64,000 nt of DNA from Lachnospiraceae bacterium. GTDB lineage: Bacteria > Bacillota > Clostridia > Lachnospirales > Lachnospiraceae. Each line of letters starts with the position of its first letter. Position 1 is the stretch's first letter. The DNA is taken from NCBI GenBank assembly GCA_022792535.1, contig JAAWBG010000016.1, forward strand, positions 1 to 64,000, in the 5' to 3' direction. Below, one piece after another: positions 32,600-41,900 of this stretch. A program made the position numbers and the translations under genes. The notes below the pieces were generated by a model. It saw only the letters and a program-made list of their open reading frames with translations, did not search any database and was not told where the DNA came from.

Positions 32600-33511
32600 A
32601 TGGAATATGTATTAAAAACAGAAGGTCTTACGAAGCGATATGGAAAACATACCGTGGTGGATCATGTGAGTATGCATGTGAGAAAAGGCGATATTTACGG
32701 GTTTATTGGAAGAAATGGAGCTGGAAAGACTACTTTTATGCGGATGGCGGCAGGATTTGCAGCGCCGGATGAAGGGACGCAGGAGTTGTTTGGCTCTCAG
32801 GAATTGGAAAAACAGAGAGTGCGGATTGGAAGTCTGATTGAACAGCCAGGGGTGTACCGCAATATGACGGCCAGAGAAAACATAGAGGTTGTGCGCCGGA
32901 ACTTGGGGATTACCTCTAAAACTGCAGTGGATGAGGTGCTGGAATTCGTTAATTTATCTCATACAGATAAGAAAAAAGTGAAAAATTTTTCTATGGGTAT
33001 GAAACAGCGGCTGGGAATTGCCATTGCTTTGTTCAGCAATCCAGATTTTTTGATTTTGGATGAACCCATCAATGGACTGGACCCGGCCGGAATCAAAGAG
33101 ATACGAGATCTTTTGCTAAAGCTCAACCGGGAGAAGCAGATCACAATTCTGATCTCCAGTCATATTTTGGGAGAGCTGTCGAAGATTGCCACCAGGTATG
33201 GGATTATCCGGGATGGAGTTTTAGTGGAAGAGTTTGACAGAAAGGAACTGGAACGCAGATGCAGGAAATGTCACAAATTGATTGTGGACGACGAAGAACG
33301 GACTGCGGCAGTTTTAGAAGAGAAGTGCGGGATTACGAATTATGATATACCTGAGACAGGAATCGTCCGGGTATTTGAAAATCTGGAGGATTCCTGGAAA
33401 CTAAATCAAGAATTAATACAAAGCGGAATTCGATTGAAGGAAAGCTATCTGACAGGACAGGATTTGGAAGGCTATTTTATGGATTTGCTGGGAGATGAGA
33501 AAAATGCGTAA
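32600..33511 (+). CDS. ABC transporter ATP-binding protein (BcrA-like)
   Basis: 303 aa. Walker A GRNGAGKTT, signature NFSMGMKQRLGIA, Walker B FLILDEPINGLDP and the switch His in SSHILGE are complete. The C-terminal extension is typical of the bacitracin/lantibiotic-export (BcrA/NatA) branch. It overlaps the permease gene by 17 bp. Together with the neighbouring two-component system it probably removes or senses a membrane-active peptide or antibiotic; the ligand is unknown. Confidence 0.92.
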   Translation: MEYVLKTEGLTKRYGKHTVVDHVSMHVRKGDIYGFIGRNGAGKTTFMRMAAGFAAPDEGTQELFGSQELEKQRVRIGSLIEQPGVYRNMTARENIEVVRRNLGITSKTAVDEVLEFVNLSHTDKKKVKNFSMGMKQRLGIAIALFSNPDFLILDEPINGLDPAGIKEIRDLLLKLNREKQITILISSHILGELSKIATRYGIIRDGVLVEEFDRKELERRCRKCHKLIVDDEERTAAVLEEKCGITNYDIPETGIVRVFENLEDSWKLNQELIQSGIRLKESYLTGQDLEGYFMDLLGDEKNA

Positions 33512-34328
33512 TATGATAAGCGGAGAATTTTATAAACTGAGAAAAAGTAAATGTTTTTATGTATGTATTCTGACAGTGGCAGTTCTTGTGCTGCTTTTGT
33601 ATGGTACTTTGGCTATGATTGACAAGATCAGAACAGGACAGCGGGAGAATGGACAGAATGGTATTATAGTCACAGAAGAGGTGAAGAAAAGTGAAGAACC
33701 TTTTATGGATCAGATTGGGATTATGGGAGTGATCCAGGAAATGTTTTCCGGTCATTTTCTGGATTTTGTTTTGGTAGTCTTTATCAGTATGTTTGTGATT
33801 CGGGAATATACAGATGGAGCAGTGAAGAACATTGTGGGAAAGGGATATTCCAGAGAAAAAATATTTTTCAGCAAATTATTGACAGTGCTGGCAGCCACAG
33901 TTATTTTATCTCTGATCACTGCAGCGGTGATCGTATTGCTGGGAATGATATTTATGGGAAAAGAAGGATTGGAGGCATTGATCTGGAAAGATGTGATGAT
34001 TTATCTTGGATTGCAGATTTTGTTTGCAATCGTTGTGACAAGTATCACGGTATTGGTCAGTGAGTTATTCCGAAGTCTGGCGGCAGGAATCTCCATCAGT
34101 ATGGGAATTGTGATCTTTTCCACATCCCTGACGGCAGCTTTAGATCTGCTGTTTCACAGACTGGGGTGGAAGCCTTCCCGCTACTGGATTCTGGATCTGC
34201 AGACGGAATGCCCGGTAGGAGATTTCAAAGGAGAATTTTTGACACGGGGAATTGCAGTATCCTTGATCTGGTTTGGCCTTGCAGTATTGGCGGGAACCAT
34301 ACATTTTAAAAGGGCGGATGTAAAATGA
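33495..34328 (+). CDS. ABC transporter permease of the BcrB/ABC-2 type
   Basis: 277 aa with about six membrane helices: one at 18-38, an extracellular loop of about 50 residues, then five from about 80 to 270. The N-terminal MISGEFYKLRKSK pattern is typical of ABC-2 permeases. It starts inside the ATPase gene and its stop overlaps the kinase start (ATGA), so three proteins are translationally coupled. Confidence 0.88.
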   Translation: MRKMRNMISGEFYKLRKSKCFYVCILTVAVLVLLLYGTLAMIDKIRTGQRENGQNGIIVTEEVKKSEEPFMDQIGIMGVIQEMFSGHFLDFVLVVFISMFVIREYTDGAVKNIVGKGYSREKIFFSKLLTVLAATVILSLITAAVIVLLGMIFMGKEGLEALIWKDVMIYLGLQILFAIVVTSITVLVSELFRSLAAGISISMGIVIFSTSLTAALDLLFHRLGWKPSRYWILDLQTECPVGDFKGEFLTRGIAVSLIWFGLAVLAGTIHFKRADVK

Positions 34329-35242
34329 TCTTGCGGGTAGTTATTTTTTTGTTAGCAATCGGGGCGGGCATTTTGTCCGTCCGTTTGTGGCGCTATGGAA
34401 AACAAATAAAACATATAGAAAGGCAGCTGCAGCTTTTGATTACGGAGGATACAAATTATCAGCTGACCTCTGCTGTCCCAGTTGGAAGGACGAATGAAGT
34501 CATCGCAGATTTTAATCAAATCTTGGAAAAATACCGTTTGGCGGGCCAGGAGCTGCAGCAGATTAACAGAAGTTATCGGGAGAGTATTACGGGAATCTCC
34601 CACGATATTCGTACTCCTTTGACTTCCATCAAAGGTTATGTGCAGATGGTAAGGGATCCAGGCATTTCTCAGGAAAAGAAGGAGGAGTATCTGGAAATCA
34701 TAGAAGGCCGGCTGGTGGATTTGACCGAGATATTGGACCAGCTTTTTGAGTATGCCAGAATTGAGGCCGGAGAACTGCAGCTAAAAACAGAAAAGTTAAA
34801 TGCTGGCAATCTGTTTGCAGAGACCCTTTCGATGTTTTACGAAGATTTTGTAAAAAAGGGGTGTGATCCAGAGGTTAAAATTTCTGAGAAGCCTTGTTTT
34901 ATTTGGGGAGACGCCCATGCATTTGTGCGGATTTTGGAAAATCTTATGAAAAATGCTCTGGTTCATGGTACTGGTTTTTATGAATTTTTGATGTTTTCTG
35001 AACAGAGCTGGATTGTCATTCGTATTTCCAATGAGACAGAGACCATTGCCAGGAAAGATTTAGACCAGATCTTTGAGAGGTTCTATACCACAGATCAGTC
35101 AGGAAGCCGGAAGGGAACTGGATTGGGGCTTGCCATAGCCAGAGAATTTACGGAACAGATGGGCGGAGAGATACAGGCTTATTTTCAAGAAAAAAGATTT
35201 GCAGTGGAAGTACGGTTTCCAGCCTCCTTTTCATTCACATAA
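34325..35242 (+). CDS. Sensor histidine kinase with a single membrane helix
   Basis: 305 aa. One N-terminal membrane helix (3-20) with almost no extracellular part, a short HAMP-like region, H-box GISHDIRTPLTSIKGY with phospho-acceptor H93, N-box NLMKNALVHG and G-box GTGLGLAIA. The lack of a sensor domain suggests that it reads the state of the ABC transporter or the membrane, as in other peptide-antibiotic modules. The cognate regulator is presumably the OmpR-type protein three genes upstream. Confidence 0.9.
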   Translation: MILRVVIFLLAIGAGILSVRLWRYGKQIKHIERQLQLLITEDTNYQLTSAVPVGRTNEVIADFNQILEKYRLAGQELQQINRSYRESITGISHDIRTPLTSIKGYVQMVRDPGISQEKKEEYLEIIEGRLVDLTEILDQLFEYARIEAGELQLKTEKLNAGNLFAETLSMFYEDFVKKGCDPEVKISEKPCFIWGDAHAFVRILENLMKNALVHGTGFYEFLMFSEQSWIVIRISNETETIARKDLDQIFERFYTTDQSGSRKGTGLGLAIAREFTEQMGGEIQAYFQEKRFAVEVRFPASFSFT

Positions 35243-35343
35243 TTTTAAGACTTTTTATCACAAAATTTTATATTTTTTGGAACAAAGTCTGTTATAATAT
35301 ACCAGGAAATGATTTTGACATAAAGGAGGAACAGCAGGAACCA

Positions 35344-35979
35344 ATGACGAACGAGGAATATCATACGTTGATCCAGCCCTATGCAGATGCCAATGAGGTA
35401 CTGCTTGCCCGGTTAAACGTATTAAAGCATAATCTATACAGCGAGTCTTCCGGTCAGCCTATCCACAATATTCAGAATCGGATTAAGAAAAAAGAAAGTA
35501 TGGAAGAAAAGCTCAGAAAAAAAGAAAAAGATCCCACGGTGATGAATGCAAAAGACTATTTACAGGACATTGCAGGCGTCCGGGTGATCTGCTATTTTGT
35601 GGAAGATATTTATAATCTGGCGGATGCTTTGAAACGTCAGGCAGACCTGATTGTAATTCGGGAGTGCGACTATATTTCCAGTCCCAAGCCCAATGGATAC
35701 CGAAGCTATCACATTATTGTGGGAATACCGGTGTATTGTCTGGATGGAATGGAATATTTTCCGGTGGAAGTGCAATTCCGCACCATGTCTATGGATTTTT
35801 GGGCCAGCATGGAGCACCGGATTCTCTATAAAATGGAACGAGAAGACAGGGAGAAAATAGCGGCTGAGTTAAAGGAGTACGCAGAGCATCTGGTTCAGAT
35901 CGAAGGCAGGTTTGGACAATATAACGATGGAAACAGTGTTTTAAAGAGAACAGAAGAGAAAGAAAATATAAGATCATAA
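35344..35979 (+). CDS. relQ: Small alarmone synthetase (RelQ/YjbM type)
   Basis: 211 aa, synthetase-only member of the RelA/SpoT family that makes (p)ppGpp from ATP and GTP/GDP. Motifs: AGVRVICYF, SPKPNGYRSYHI, the catalytic EVQFRTMSMDFWASMEH. Length and absence of HD hydrolase, TGS and ACT domains fit the RelQ/RelP group. A TATAAT at 35293-35298 lies 45 bp upstream with a weak -35. The distinction between RelQ and RelP is not certain from reading. Confidence 0.88.
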   Translation: MTNEEYHTLIQPYADANEVLLARLNVLKHNLYSESSGQPIHNIQNRIKKKESMEEKLRKKEKDPTVMNAKDYLQDIAGVRVICYFVEDIYNLADALKRQADLIVIRECDYISSPKPNGYRSYHIIVGIPVYCLDGMEYFPVEVQFRTMSMDFWASMEHRILYKMEREDREKIAAELKEYAEHLVQIEGRFGQYNDGNSVLKRTEEKENIRS

Positions 35980-36062
35980 GCAGGAAAAGAACCCTTAGAA
36001 GCGGTGGTACATAGGTGGTTTTATTCAGGTGCGGCGCCCTTGTATTTCTGTCACAGAAACAG

Positions 36063-36091
36063 TTGATTTCGCAGAAGGGATATGATATAAT
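36063..36091 (+). promoter_or_regulatory. Sigma-A promoter of the HD-GYP regulator
   Basis: TTGATT (36063-36068), 17-bp spacer, TATAAT (36086-36091), 37 bp before the ATG at 36129. Confidence 0.85.
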
Positions 36092-36128
36092 ATCGCAAAT
36101 TAGCAAAAATTGTTGCAAAGGAGAAGTC

Positions 36129-37217
36129 ATGGAAAGAAACACCTTATTAATTGTTGATGATGTGGATATAAATCGCGAAATGCTGAAGTTTATTTTTGAA
36201 GAGCAGTTTGAGATTTTAGAGGCTGGAGACGGCGATGAGGCAATTCAGATTCTGGAAGAAAACAGCGAAAAGATCGTACTTATGTTTCTGGATGTTATTA
36301 TGCCTGGTAAGTCAGGGCTGGATGTGCTGGAATACATGGTGGAGCATAAATATGTAGAATTCATTCCGGTGATCATTATCACAGGAGAGGCTTCTGTGGA
36401 TACGGAGCTGAAAGCCTATGAATATGGTGCTTCTGATATTGTATACAAGCCTTTTACGCCGAAGGTAGTTATGCGGCGTACTATGAATATTATAGAATTG
36501 TTTTCTCACAGAATTGATATTGAGCAGAAACTGGAGAAGCGTACCAGACAGCTGCGTGAGAGCCGGGAGAAACTTAAGAGAAATAACGATTTTCTGGTAA
36601 ACGCCCTCAGCTCTGTGGTAGAGTTTCGAAGTCTGGAATCGGGGGAACATATTCAGAGAGTAAAATATTACACAGGTGTGCTGTTGAAATATCTGGTGAA
36701 ATTCTATCCGGAATACAAGCTGTCAGAGGAAGATGTAGAATTGATTGTAAATGCTTCCGCTCTTCACGATCTTGGCAAGATTGCCATTCCAGATAGTATT
36801 TTGTTAAAGCCGGGAAAACTTACAAATGATGAATTTGAGGAGATCAAGAAACATACCATATATGGATGTGAACTTTTAGAGAACTTTAAACAGGAAGAAG
36901 ACGATTTCTATCGTTATTGTTATGAAATCTGCCGCTACCATCACGAGCGGTATGATGGCAAGGGATACCCTGATCAGCTGTCAGGAGAGGAGATTCCAAT
37001 CTGGGCTCAGATTGTATCCATTGCAGACGTCTATGATGCTTTGGTCAGCAAACGTGTCTATAAGGCGCCTTATGCAGTGACAGAAGCTGCAAGAATGATC
37101 TTTGATGGAGAATGCGGTACCTTCTCGCCGAAGATTTTGGATTGTTTTGGACTGGCAAAGGAAGATTTTTTCCAGGCGACTGAGACGAAATTGTCTTTTG
37201 CAGATGTAGACGGTTAA
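36129..37217 (+). CDS. HD-GYP response regulator (probable c-di-GMP phosphodiesterase)
   Basis: 362 aa from the ATG at 36129 with AAAGGAGAAG upstream; a longer open frame from 36015 would run through the promoter. The receiver domain has D55 (FLDVIMPG). A short coiled coil (about 145-165) precedes the HD-GYP domain with H213-D214 (SALHDLGK), HHERYDGKGYP (GYP at 279-281) and IADVYDALVSKR. All metal-binding signatures are present, so c-di-GMP hydrolysis is likely. The partner kinase is not adjacent. A terminator follows. Confidence 0.92.
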   Translation: MERNTLLIVDDVDINREMLKFIFEEQFEILEAGDGDEAIQILEENSEKIVLMFLDVIMPGKSGLDVLEYMVEHKYVEFIPVIIITGEASVDTELKAYEYGASDIVYKPFTPKVVMRRTMNIIELFSHRIDIEQKLEKRTRQLRESREKLKRNNDFLVNALSSVVEFRSLESGEHIQRVKYYTGVLLKYLVKFYPEYKLSEEDVELIVNASALHDLGKIAIPDSILLKPGKLTNDEFEEIKKHTIYGCELLENFKQEEDDFYRYCYEICRYHHERYDGKGYPDQLSGEEIPIWAQIVSIADVYDALVSKRVYKAPYAVTEAARMIFDGECGTFSPKILDCFGLAKEDFFQATETKLSFADVDG

Positions 37218-37230
37218 GAAAATGATATGC

Positions 37231-37262
37231 CTCCGGGAATGAAAAGTTTCCGGGGGTGTTTT
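37231..37262 (+). terminator. Rho-independent terminator after HD-GYP gene
   Basis: CCTCCGGGAA / TTTCCGGGGG stem (two G-T pairs), 7-nt loop, then GTGTTTTT. Confidence 0.85.
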
Positions 37263-37263
37263 T

Positions 37264-37510
37264 AATTCTATAGGAAAGACCTTGTCACGGGAAAGCGTGA
37301 AAGCGCCTTTCCTATAGAATTAAAATATAGAAATGCGCACTCGTGCGAGTAGAAGATGTCACTACGTGACCGCACTCGGCGCAGCAAACCGTCCAAGTCC
37401 CTCAAGAATGAGGGGTTTAGGGAGTTGAAGCGGACTTGTCCGCTTTGTTCTCTTACTCTTATAGGAAAGACCTTGTCACGGGAAAGCGTGAAAGCGCCTT
37501 CCTATAAGAT
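37264..37510. repeat. Interspersed structured repeat, copy D (flanked by two palindromes)
   Basis: Most complete copy. The left palindrome (37264-37321) has perfect 14-bp arms AATTCTATAGGAAA / TTTCCTATAGAATT; the right one (37458-37508) has CTTATAGGAA / TTCCTATAAG; both enclose the same CACG-ggaaag-CGTG hairpin. The body between them holds GTCAC-tac-GTGAC, CCCTC-aagaat-GAGGG and GCGGAC-tt-GTCCGC stems. Several stems differ from other copies on both sides at once. A 72-codon frame (37356-37574) through it is not a gene. Confidence 0.85.
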
Positions 37511-37553
37511 AAAAAAAGATACAGAACGCCAAAATCCAAGAATCAGCGAAATC

Positions 37554-37582
37554 TTGCCAAAAAGCCAAATATAGCATATAAT
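37554..37582 (+). promoter_or_regulatory. Sigma-A promoter of murE
   Basis: TTGCCA (37554-37559), 17-bp spacer, TATAAT (37577-37582), 34 bp before the murE ATG and just outside repeat copy D. Confidence 0.85.
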
Positions 37583-37616
37583 AAAACAAGTATGCGTTTA
37601 GAAAAGAGGAAGAGCA

Positions 37617-39089
37617 ATGGAGAAGTTGAGAAATCTGTTGGAACGCCTGGATTACAAGGTAATACAGGGGAATACAGAGATAGAAATCACAGAGCTTGTA
37701 TATGATTCCAGAAAGGTGACAAAGGGCTGTCTTTTTGTATGTATCAAGGGGACGGCAGTGGATGGTCACATCTATATTCAGGAAGCGGCAGAAAAAGGCG
37801 CCGCTGCAGTTATGGTGCAGGAGGAAGTGGAAGTTTTGGATCAGCTGACAGTGGTAAAAGTGGAGGATACCCGCTATGGTCTTGCACTGGCGTCGGCCGC
37901 CTGGTTCCATCATCCGGCGGAGAAACTGAAAGTGATCGGGGTCACCGGAACCAAGGGAAAGACTACTACCACTTATATGGTGAAGTCCATTTTAGAGCAG
38001 GCAGGTTATAAAGTAGGATTGATCGGAACCATTGAGGCGGTGATTGGGGATAAAGTGATCCCTGCCAACAATACCACCCCGGAATCTTATATTGTGCAGG
38101 ATTATTTTCGCCAGATGGTGGAAGCAGGGTGCCAGTGTGTGGTGATGGAAGTATCTTCTCAGGGATTGATGATGCACCGTACGGCAGGATTTCAGTTTGA
38201 GATCGGCATTTTTACTAATATTGAGCCGGATCATATCGGACCCAATGAACATGCTTCTTTTGAGGAGTATCTGGCATGTAAAGGACTGCTGTTTCGCCAG
38301 TGCCGGACAGGGATCATCAATATGGATGACGAGCACTGGAAACAGGTGATAGAAGGCCATACGTGTGAGATAGAGACGTTTGGATTTTCACCGGAGGCAG
38401 ATCTTAGGGCGGCGGATACCAGGTTAGTGAAGCGTCCAGGTTATCTGGGAGTGTCTTATCGGGCAGAGGGAAGGACAGAAATGGAAGTGGAGATTGATGT
38501 GCCAGGTAAGTTCAGTGTATACAATTCTTTGACTGCCATAGCCATCTGCAGACATTTTCACGTGACGGAAGAAAATATGAAGCAGGCATTGAAGACAGCA
38601 AAGGTAAAGGGACGGATCGAGATGATTCCAGTGTCGGATCAATTTACCTTGATGATTGATTACGCTCACAATGCCATGAGTCTGGAAAGCCTTCTAAGTA
38701 CTTTGAAGGAATATGAACCAGAACGTCTGGTGTGTGTCTTTGGATGCGGCGGCAATCGTTCCAAGCTGCGTCGTTATGAGATGGGAGAGGTTTCCGGGAA
38801 GCTGGCAGATCTGACTATCATAACTTCTGATAATCCCAGATTTGAAGAACCTCAGGATATTATAGATGATATCAAACAAGGAATGGCCAAAACAAAGGGA
38901 GATTACGTGGAAATTCCAGACCGCAAGGAGGCCATTCGGTATGCGATAGAACATGGTAAGGCGGGAGACGTCATTGTGCTTGCCGGAAAGGGCCATGAAG
39001 ATTACCAGGAGATCAAAGGAAAAAAATACCCTATGGATGAGCGTGTGCTGATTCAGGAAGTTTTACAGGAACTGGCACAGGAAAGATAG
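37617..39089 (+). CDS. murE: UDP-MurNAc-tripeptide synthetase MurE (meso-DAP type)
   Basis: 490 aa Mur ligase adding the third residue of the peptidoglycan stem peptide. ATP-binding loop GVTGTKGKTTTTYMV, NTTPES substrate segment, and IDYAHN are present. The DNPR motif (SDNPRFEEPQD) is the one associated with meso-diaminopimelate, as expected for Clostridia. Here it is separate from the dcw cluster and sits just upstream of priA, probably in the same transcript (gap 16 bp). Confidence 0.95.
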   Translation: MEKLRNLLERLDYKVIQGNTEIEITELVYDSRKVTKGCLFVCIKGTAVDGHIYIQEAAEKGAAAVMVQEEVEVLDQLTVVKVEDTRYGLALASAAWFHHPAEKLKVIGVTGTKGKTTTTYMVKSILEQAGYKVGLIGTIEAVIGDKVIPANNTTPESYIVQDYFRQMVEAGCQCVVMEVSSQGLMMHRTAGFQFEIGIFTNIEPDHIGPNEHASFEEYLACKGLLFRQCRTGIINMDDEHWKQVIEGHTCEIETFGFSPEADLRAADTRLVKRPGYLGVSYRAEGRTEMEVEIDVPGKFSVYNSLTAIAICRHFHVTEENMKQALKTAKVKGRIEMIPVSDQFTLMIDYAHNAMSLESLLSTLKEYEPERLVCVFGCGGNRSKLRRYEMGEVSGKLADLTIITSDNPRFEEPQDIIDDIKQGMAKTKGDYVEIPDRKEAIRYAIEHGKAGDVIVLAGKGHEDYQEIKGKKYPMDERVLIQEVLQELAQER

Positions 39090-39105
39090 AGCAGGTGAGG
39101 CAGAG

Positions 39106-41349
39106 ATGGCAGAATATGCCAATGTGATTGTGGATATTTCCCATGAAAAACTAGATAAAACTTTTCAGTACCGGATTCCAGAGAGATTGCAGGAAGAACT
39201 TGCAGTGGGAGTACAGGTAGAGATTCCTTTTGGAAATGGAGAACGGAAGACGACAGGTTATGTGGTGGAGCTGACCGATACTCCGGAATATGAGGTGGCA
39301 AAAATCAAGGAGATTGGGGATGTGGCGGCAGGCAGCATTCCCATAGAATCTCAGTTGATCGCCCTTGCAGGCTGGATGCGGAAAAATTATGGCGGCACCA
39401 TGAATCATGCCCTGAAAACAGTCCTTCCGGTAAAACAGAAAAGAAGGGAAAAAAAGCAGCGCTTTGTGAAACTAGAATTAAGCCGGGAAGAGGCACAGGA
39501 GCAGCTGGCTCTGTTTGAGAAAAAGAATCACAAAGCCCGCATTCGTCTGCTTACTGCCTTGATAGAGCAGAGTCCCCTGCCCTATGAAGTGGTAACCGGT
39601 AAATTGAATATGACTGCTTCAGTGATCCGCGCCATGGATGAGATGGGGATTCTTTGTGTGGAAGAAAAACGGGCTTACCGCAGTCCCTTTGGGAAGATAG
39701 ACCGTAAGGAGAAGCCTTTGGTGCTGAACCAGGAACAACAAAGGATCGTAGATCGTATTTGGCAGGAATTGAATCGGGAACAGCACCATACCTATCTGAT
39801 TCATGGAGTGACAGGAAGCGGAAAAACGGCAGTATACATAGAATTGATTGAGAAGGTTGTGGCCAGCGGAAAACAGGCCATCGTATTGATTCCAGAGATT
39901 GCCCTGACGTATCAGACTGTGGTGCGTTTTTATCAGCGGTTTGGAGAGCGGGTCTCTATTCTGAATTCTAAAATGTCGCCGGGAGAACGGTATGATCAGT
40001 TTGAGCGGGCCAAAATGGGAGAATTGGATGTGATGATCGGTCCAAGATCTGCATTGTTCACACCATTTTCAAATTTAGGAGTTATCATCATAGATGAGGA
40101 ACATGAAACCAGTTACAAAAGCGAGACATTGCCCAGATATCATGCCAGAGAGACGGCCATAGAGCGGGGGCGGATGGCAGGGGCCAGCGTAGTGCTAGGA
40201 TCGGCTACGCCCTCGATGGACAGTTATTATAAGGCTGAGCAAGGAGAATATATTCTTCTGGAACTGGAAAAAAGAATTGAAGAAAAGCCGCTGCCGGCGT
40301 GTGAAATTGTGGATTTGCGGGAAGAATTAAAACAGGGAAACCGTTCTATTTTAAGCGGAAGACTGCAGGAATTGATGGAAGAACGGTTAGAGAGGCGACA
40401 GCAGATCATGTTGTTTATCAATCGTCGGGGAATGGCTGGGTTTGTCTCTTGCAGAGCCTGCGGCCATGTACTGAAATGCCCTCATTGCGATGTGTCCTTA
40501 AGCCAGCATGCCCATGGGAAAATGGTATGCCATTACTGCGGGTATGAGGAGCCGGTGCCTCAGAATTGTCCAGAGTGCGGTTCCAAATATATCAGTGGAT
40601 TTAAGGCAGGCACTCAGAAGATAGAGGAGATTGTAAAAAAGAGATTTCCAGAGGCAAAGGTTCTTAGGATGGATTTTGACACCACCCGGAACAAAGAAGG
40701 ATATGAGAAGATTCTGTCTTCCTTTGCGAACCAAGAAGCGGATATTTTAATTGGTACCCAGATGATTGTAAAGGGACACGATTTTCCCAATGTAACGCTG
40801 GTGGGAGTACTGGCGGCAGATTTGTCTCTCTTTGTCAGTGATTTTCATGGACCGGAACGGACCTTTCAATTGCTGACTCAGGCGGCGGGGCGTGCAGGAA
40901 GAGGAAAACTGCCAGGGGAAGTGGTGATTCAGACTTATCATCCAGAGCATTATGGGATTGAGCTGGCCAGACAGCAGGATTATAAAAAGTTCTATGAAAC
41001 AGAGATTGCCTATCGGCAGATCATGCAGTATCCCCCCTGCGGCCATATGATGGTGATGCTGGTGGCGTCCAGAGACGAGATGACAGCGTCTCTCAGTGCA
41101 GAACTGCTGGGACAGAAGGTACGACAGTCACAGGAAAAGGGAAAATTGACAGGATTGTCTGTGATCGGTCCGGCCAATGCTGCGGTGGCCAAAGTCAAAG
41201 ATATTTACAAAAAAGTAATTTATTTTAAACATGCAGATTATCAGGAATTGGTGAAGATCAAAGATGTATTGGAGCTGTTTGTCAGCAGCCACAGGGAATT
41301 TTCCAGTATTATGATACAATTTGACTTTAATCCCATGAATGGATTTTAG
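39106..41349 (+). CDS. priA: Primosomal helicase PriA
   Basis: 747 aa replication-restart helicase. N-terminal DNA-binding domain, Walker A GVTGSGKTAVYIE, DEEH box IIIDEEHETS, helicase motifs to GRAGRG, and a zinc-binding insert with eight Cys (CRACGHVLKCPHC ... CHYCG ... CPECGS). Length is normal. It heads the conserved priA-def-fmt run. Confidence 0.96.
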   Translation: MAEYANVIVDISHEKLDKTFQYRIPERLQEELAVGVQVEIPFGNGERKTTGYVVELTDTPEYEVAKIKEIGDVAAGSIPIESQLIALAGWMRKNYGGTMNHALKTVLPVKQKRREKKQRFVKLELSREEAQEQLALFEKKNHKARIRLLTALIEQSPLPYEVVTGKLNMTASVIRAMDEMGILCVEEKRAYRSPFGKIDRKEKPLVLNQEQQRIVDRIWQELNREQHHTYLIHGVTGSGKTAVYIELIEKVVASGKQAIVLIPEIALTYQTVVRFYQRFGERVSILNSKMSPGERYDQFERAKMGELDVMIGPRSALFTPFSNLGVIIIDEEHETSYKSETLPRYHARETAIERGRMAGASVVLGSATPSMDSYYKAEQGEYILLELEKRIEEKPLPACEIVDLREELKQGNRSILSGRLQELMEERLERRQQIMLFINRRGMAGFVSCRACGHVLKCPHCDVSLSQHAHGKMVCHYCGYEEPVPQNCPECGSKYISGFKAGTQKIEEIVKKRFPEAKVLRMDFDTTRNKEGYEKILSSFANQEADILIGTQMIVKGHDFPNVTLVGVLAADLSLFVSDFHGPERTFQLLTQAAGRAGRGKLPGEVVIQTYHPEHYGIELARQQDYKKFYETEIAYRQIMQYPPCGHMMVMLVASRDEMTASLSAELLGQKVRQSQEKGKLTGLSVIGPANAAVAKVKDIYKKVIYFKHADYQELVKIKDVLELFVSSHREFSSIMIQFDFNPMNGF

Positions 41350-41408
41350 ATCATGGACTTTAAATAAAATGAAATATAGATTTAATATATGTTTGAGGAG
41401 GAAATGAA

Positions 41409-41900
41409 ATGGCGCTGAGAATGATTCGACAGATGGGTGACGAAGTATTGACAAAGAGATGCAGAGAGGTAAAAGAGGTAACGCCCAGAATCAAGGAATT
41501 GATTGACGATATGCTAGAGACCATGTATGAGGCCAATGGAGTGGGCCTTGCGGCTCCCCAGGTGGGAGTTTTAAAACGCCTGGTGGTGATTGATGTGGGG
41601 GAAGGCCCCATTGTGCTGATCAATCCTCGTGTGATTGCAACCCGCGGGGAGCAGACCGGCGACGAAGGATGTTTAAGTCTTCCAGGAAAGGCAGGTGTGG
41701 TGACCAGATCTGCCTATGTGAAAATAGAGGCATGGGATGAGAATATGGAGCGGTTTGAACTAGAAGGCGAGGAACTTTTGGCAAGAGCCTTTGAACATGA
41801 GATCGAACATTTAGACGGGCACATGTATGTGGAAAAAGTAGAAGGACCTTTGCACGATGTGACTTACGAAGAAGAGGAAGAAGGAGAAGAGATAGAATGA
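41409..41900 (+). CDS. def: Peptide deformylase
   Basis: 163 aa metalloenzyme removing the N-formyl group from nascent proteins. Motif I GVGLAAPQVG, motif II EGCLSLPG with metal ligand C88, motif III HEIEHLDG. A Glu-rich tail (about 153-163) is an odd but minor extra. The stop overlaps the fmt ATG (ATGA). TTGAGGAGG lies upstream. Confidence 0.96.
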   Translation: MALRMIRQMGDEVLTKRCREVKEVTPRIKELIDDMLETMYEANGVGLAAPQVGVLKRLVVIDVGEGPIVLINPRVIATRGEQTGDEGCLSLPGKAGVVTRSAYVKIEAWDENMERFELEGEELLARAFEHEIEHLDGHMYVEKVEGPLHDVTYEEEEEGEEIE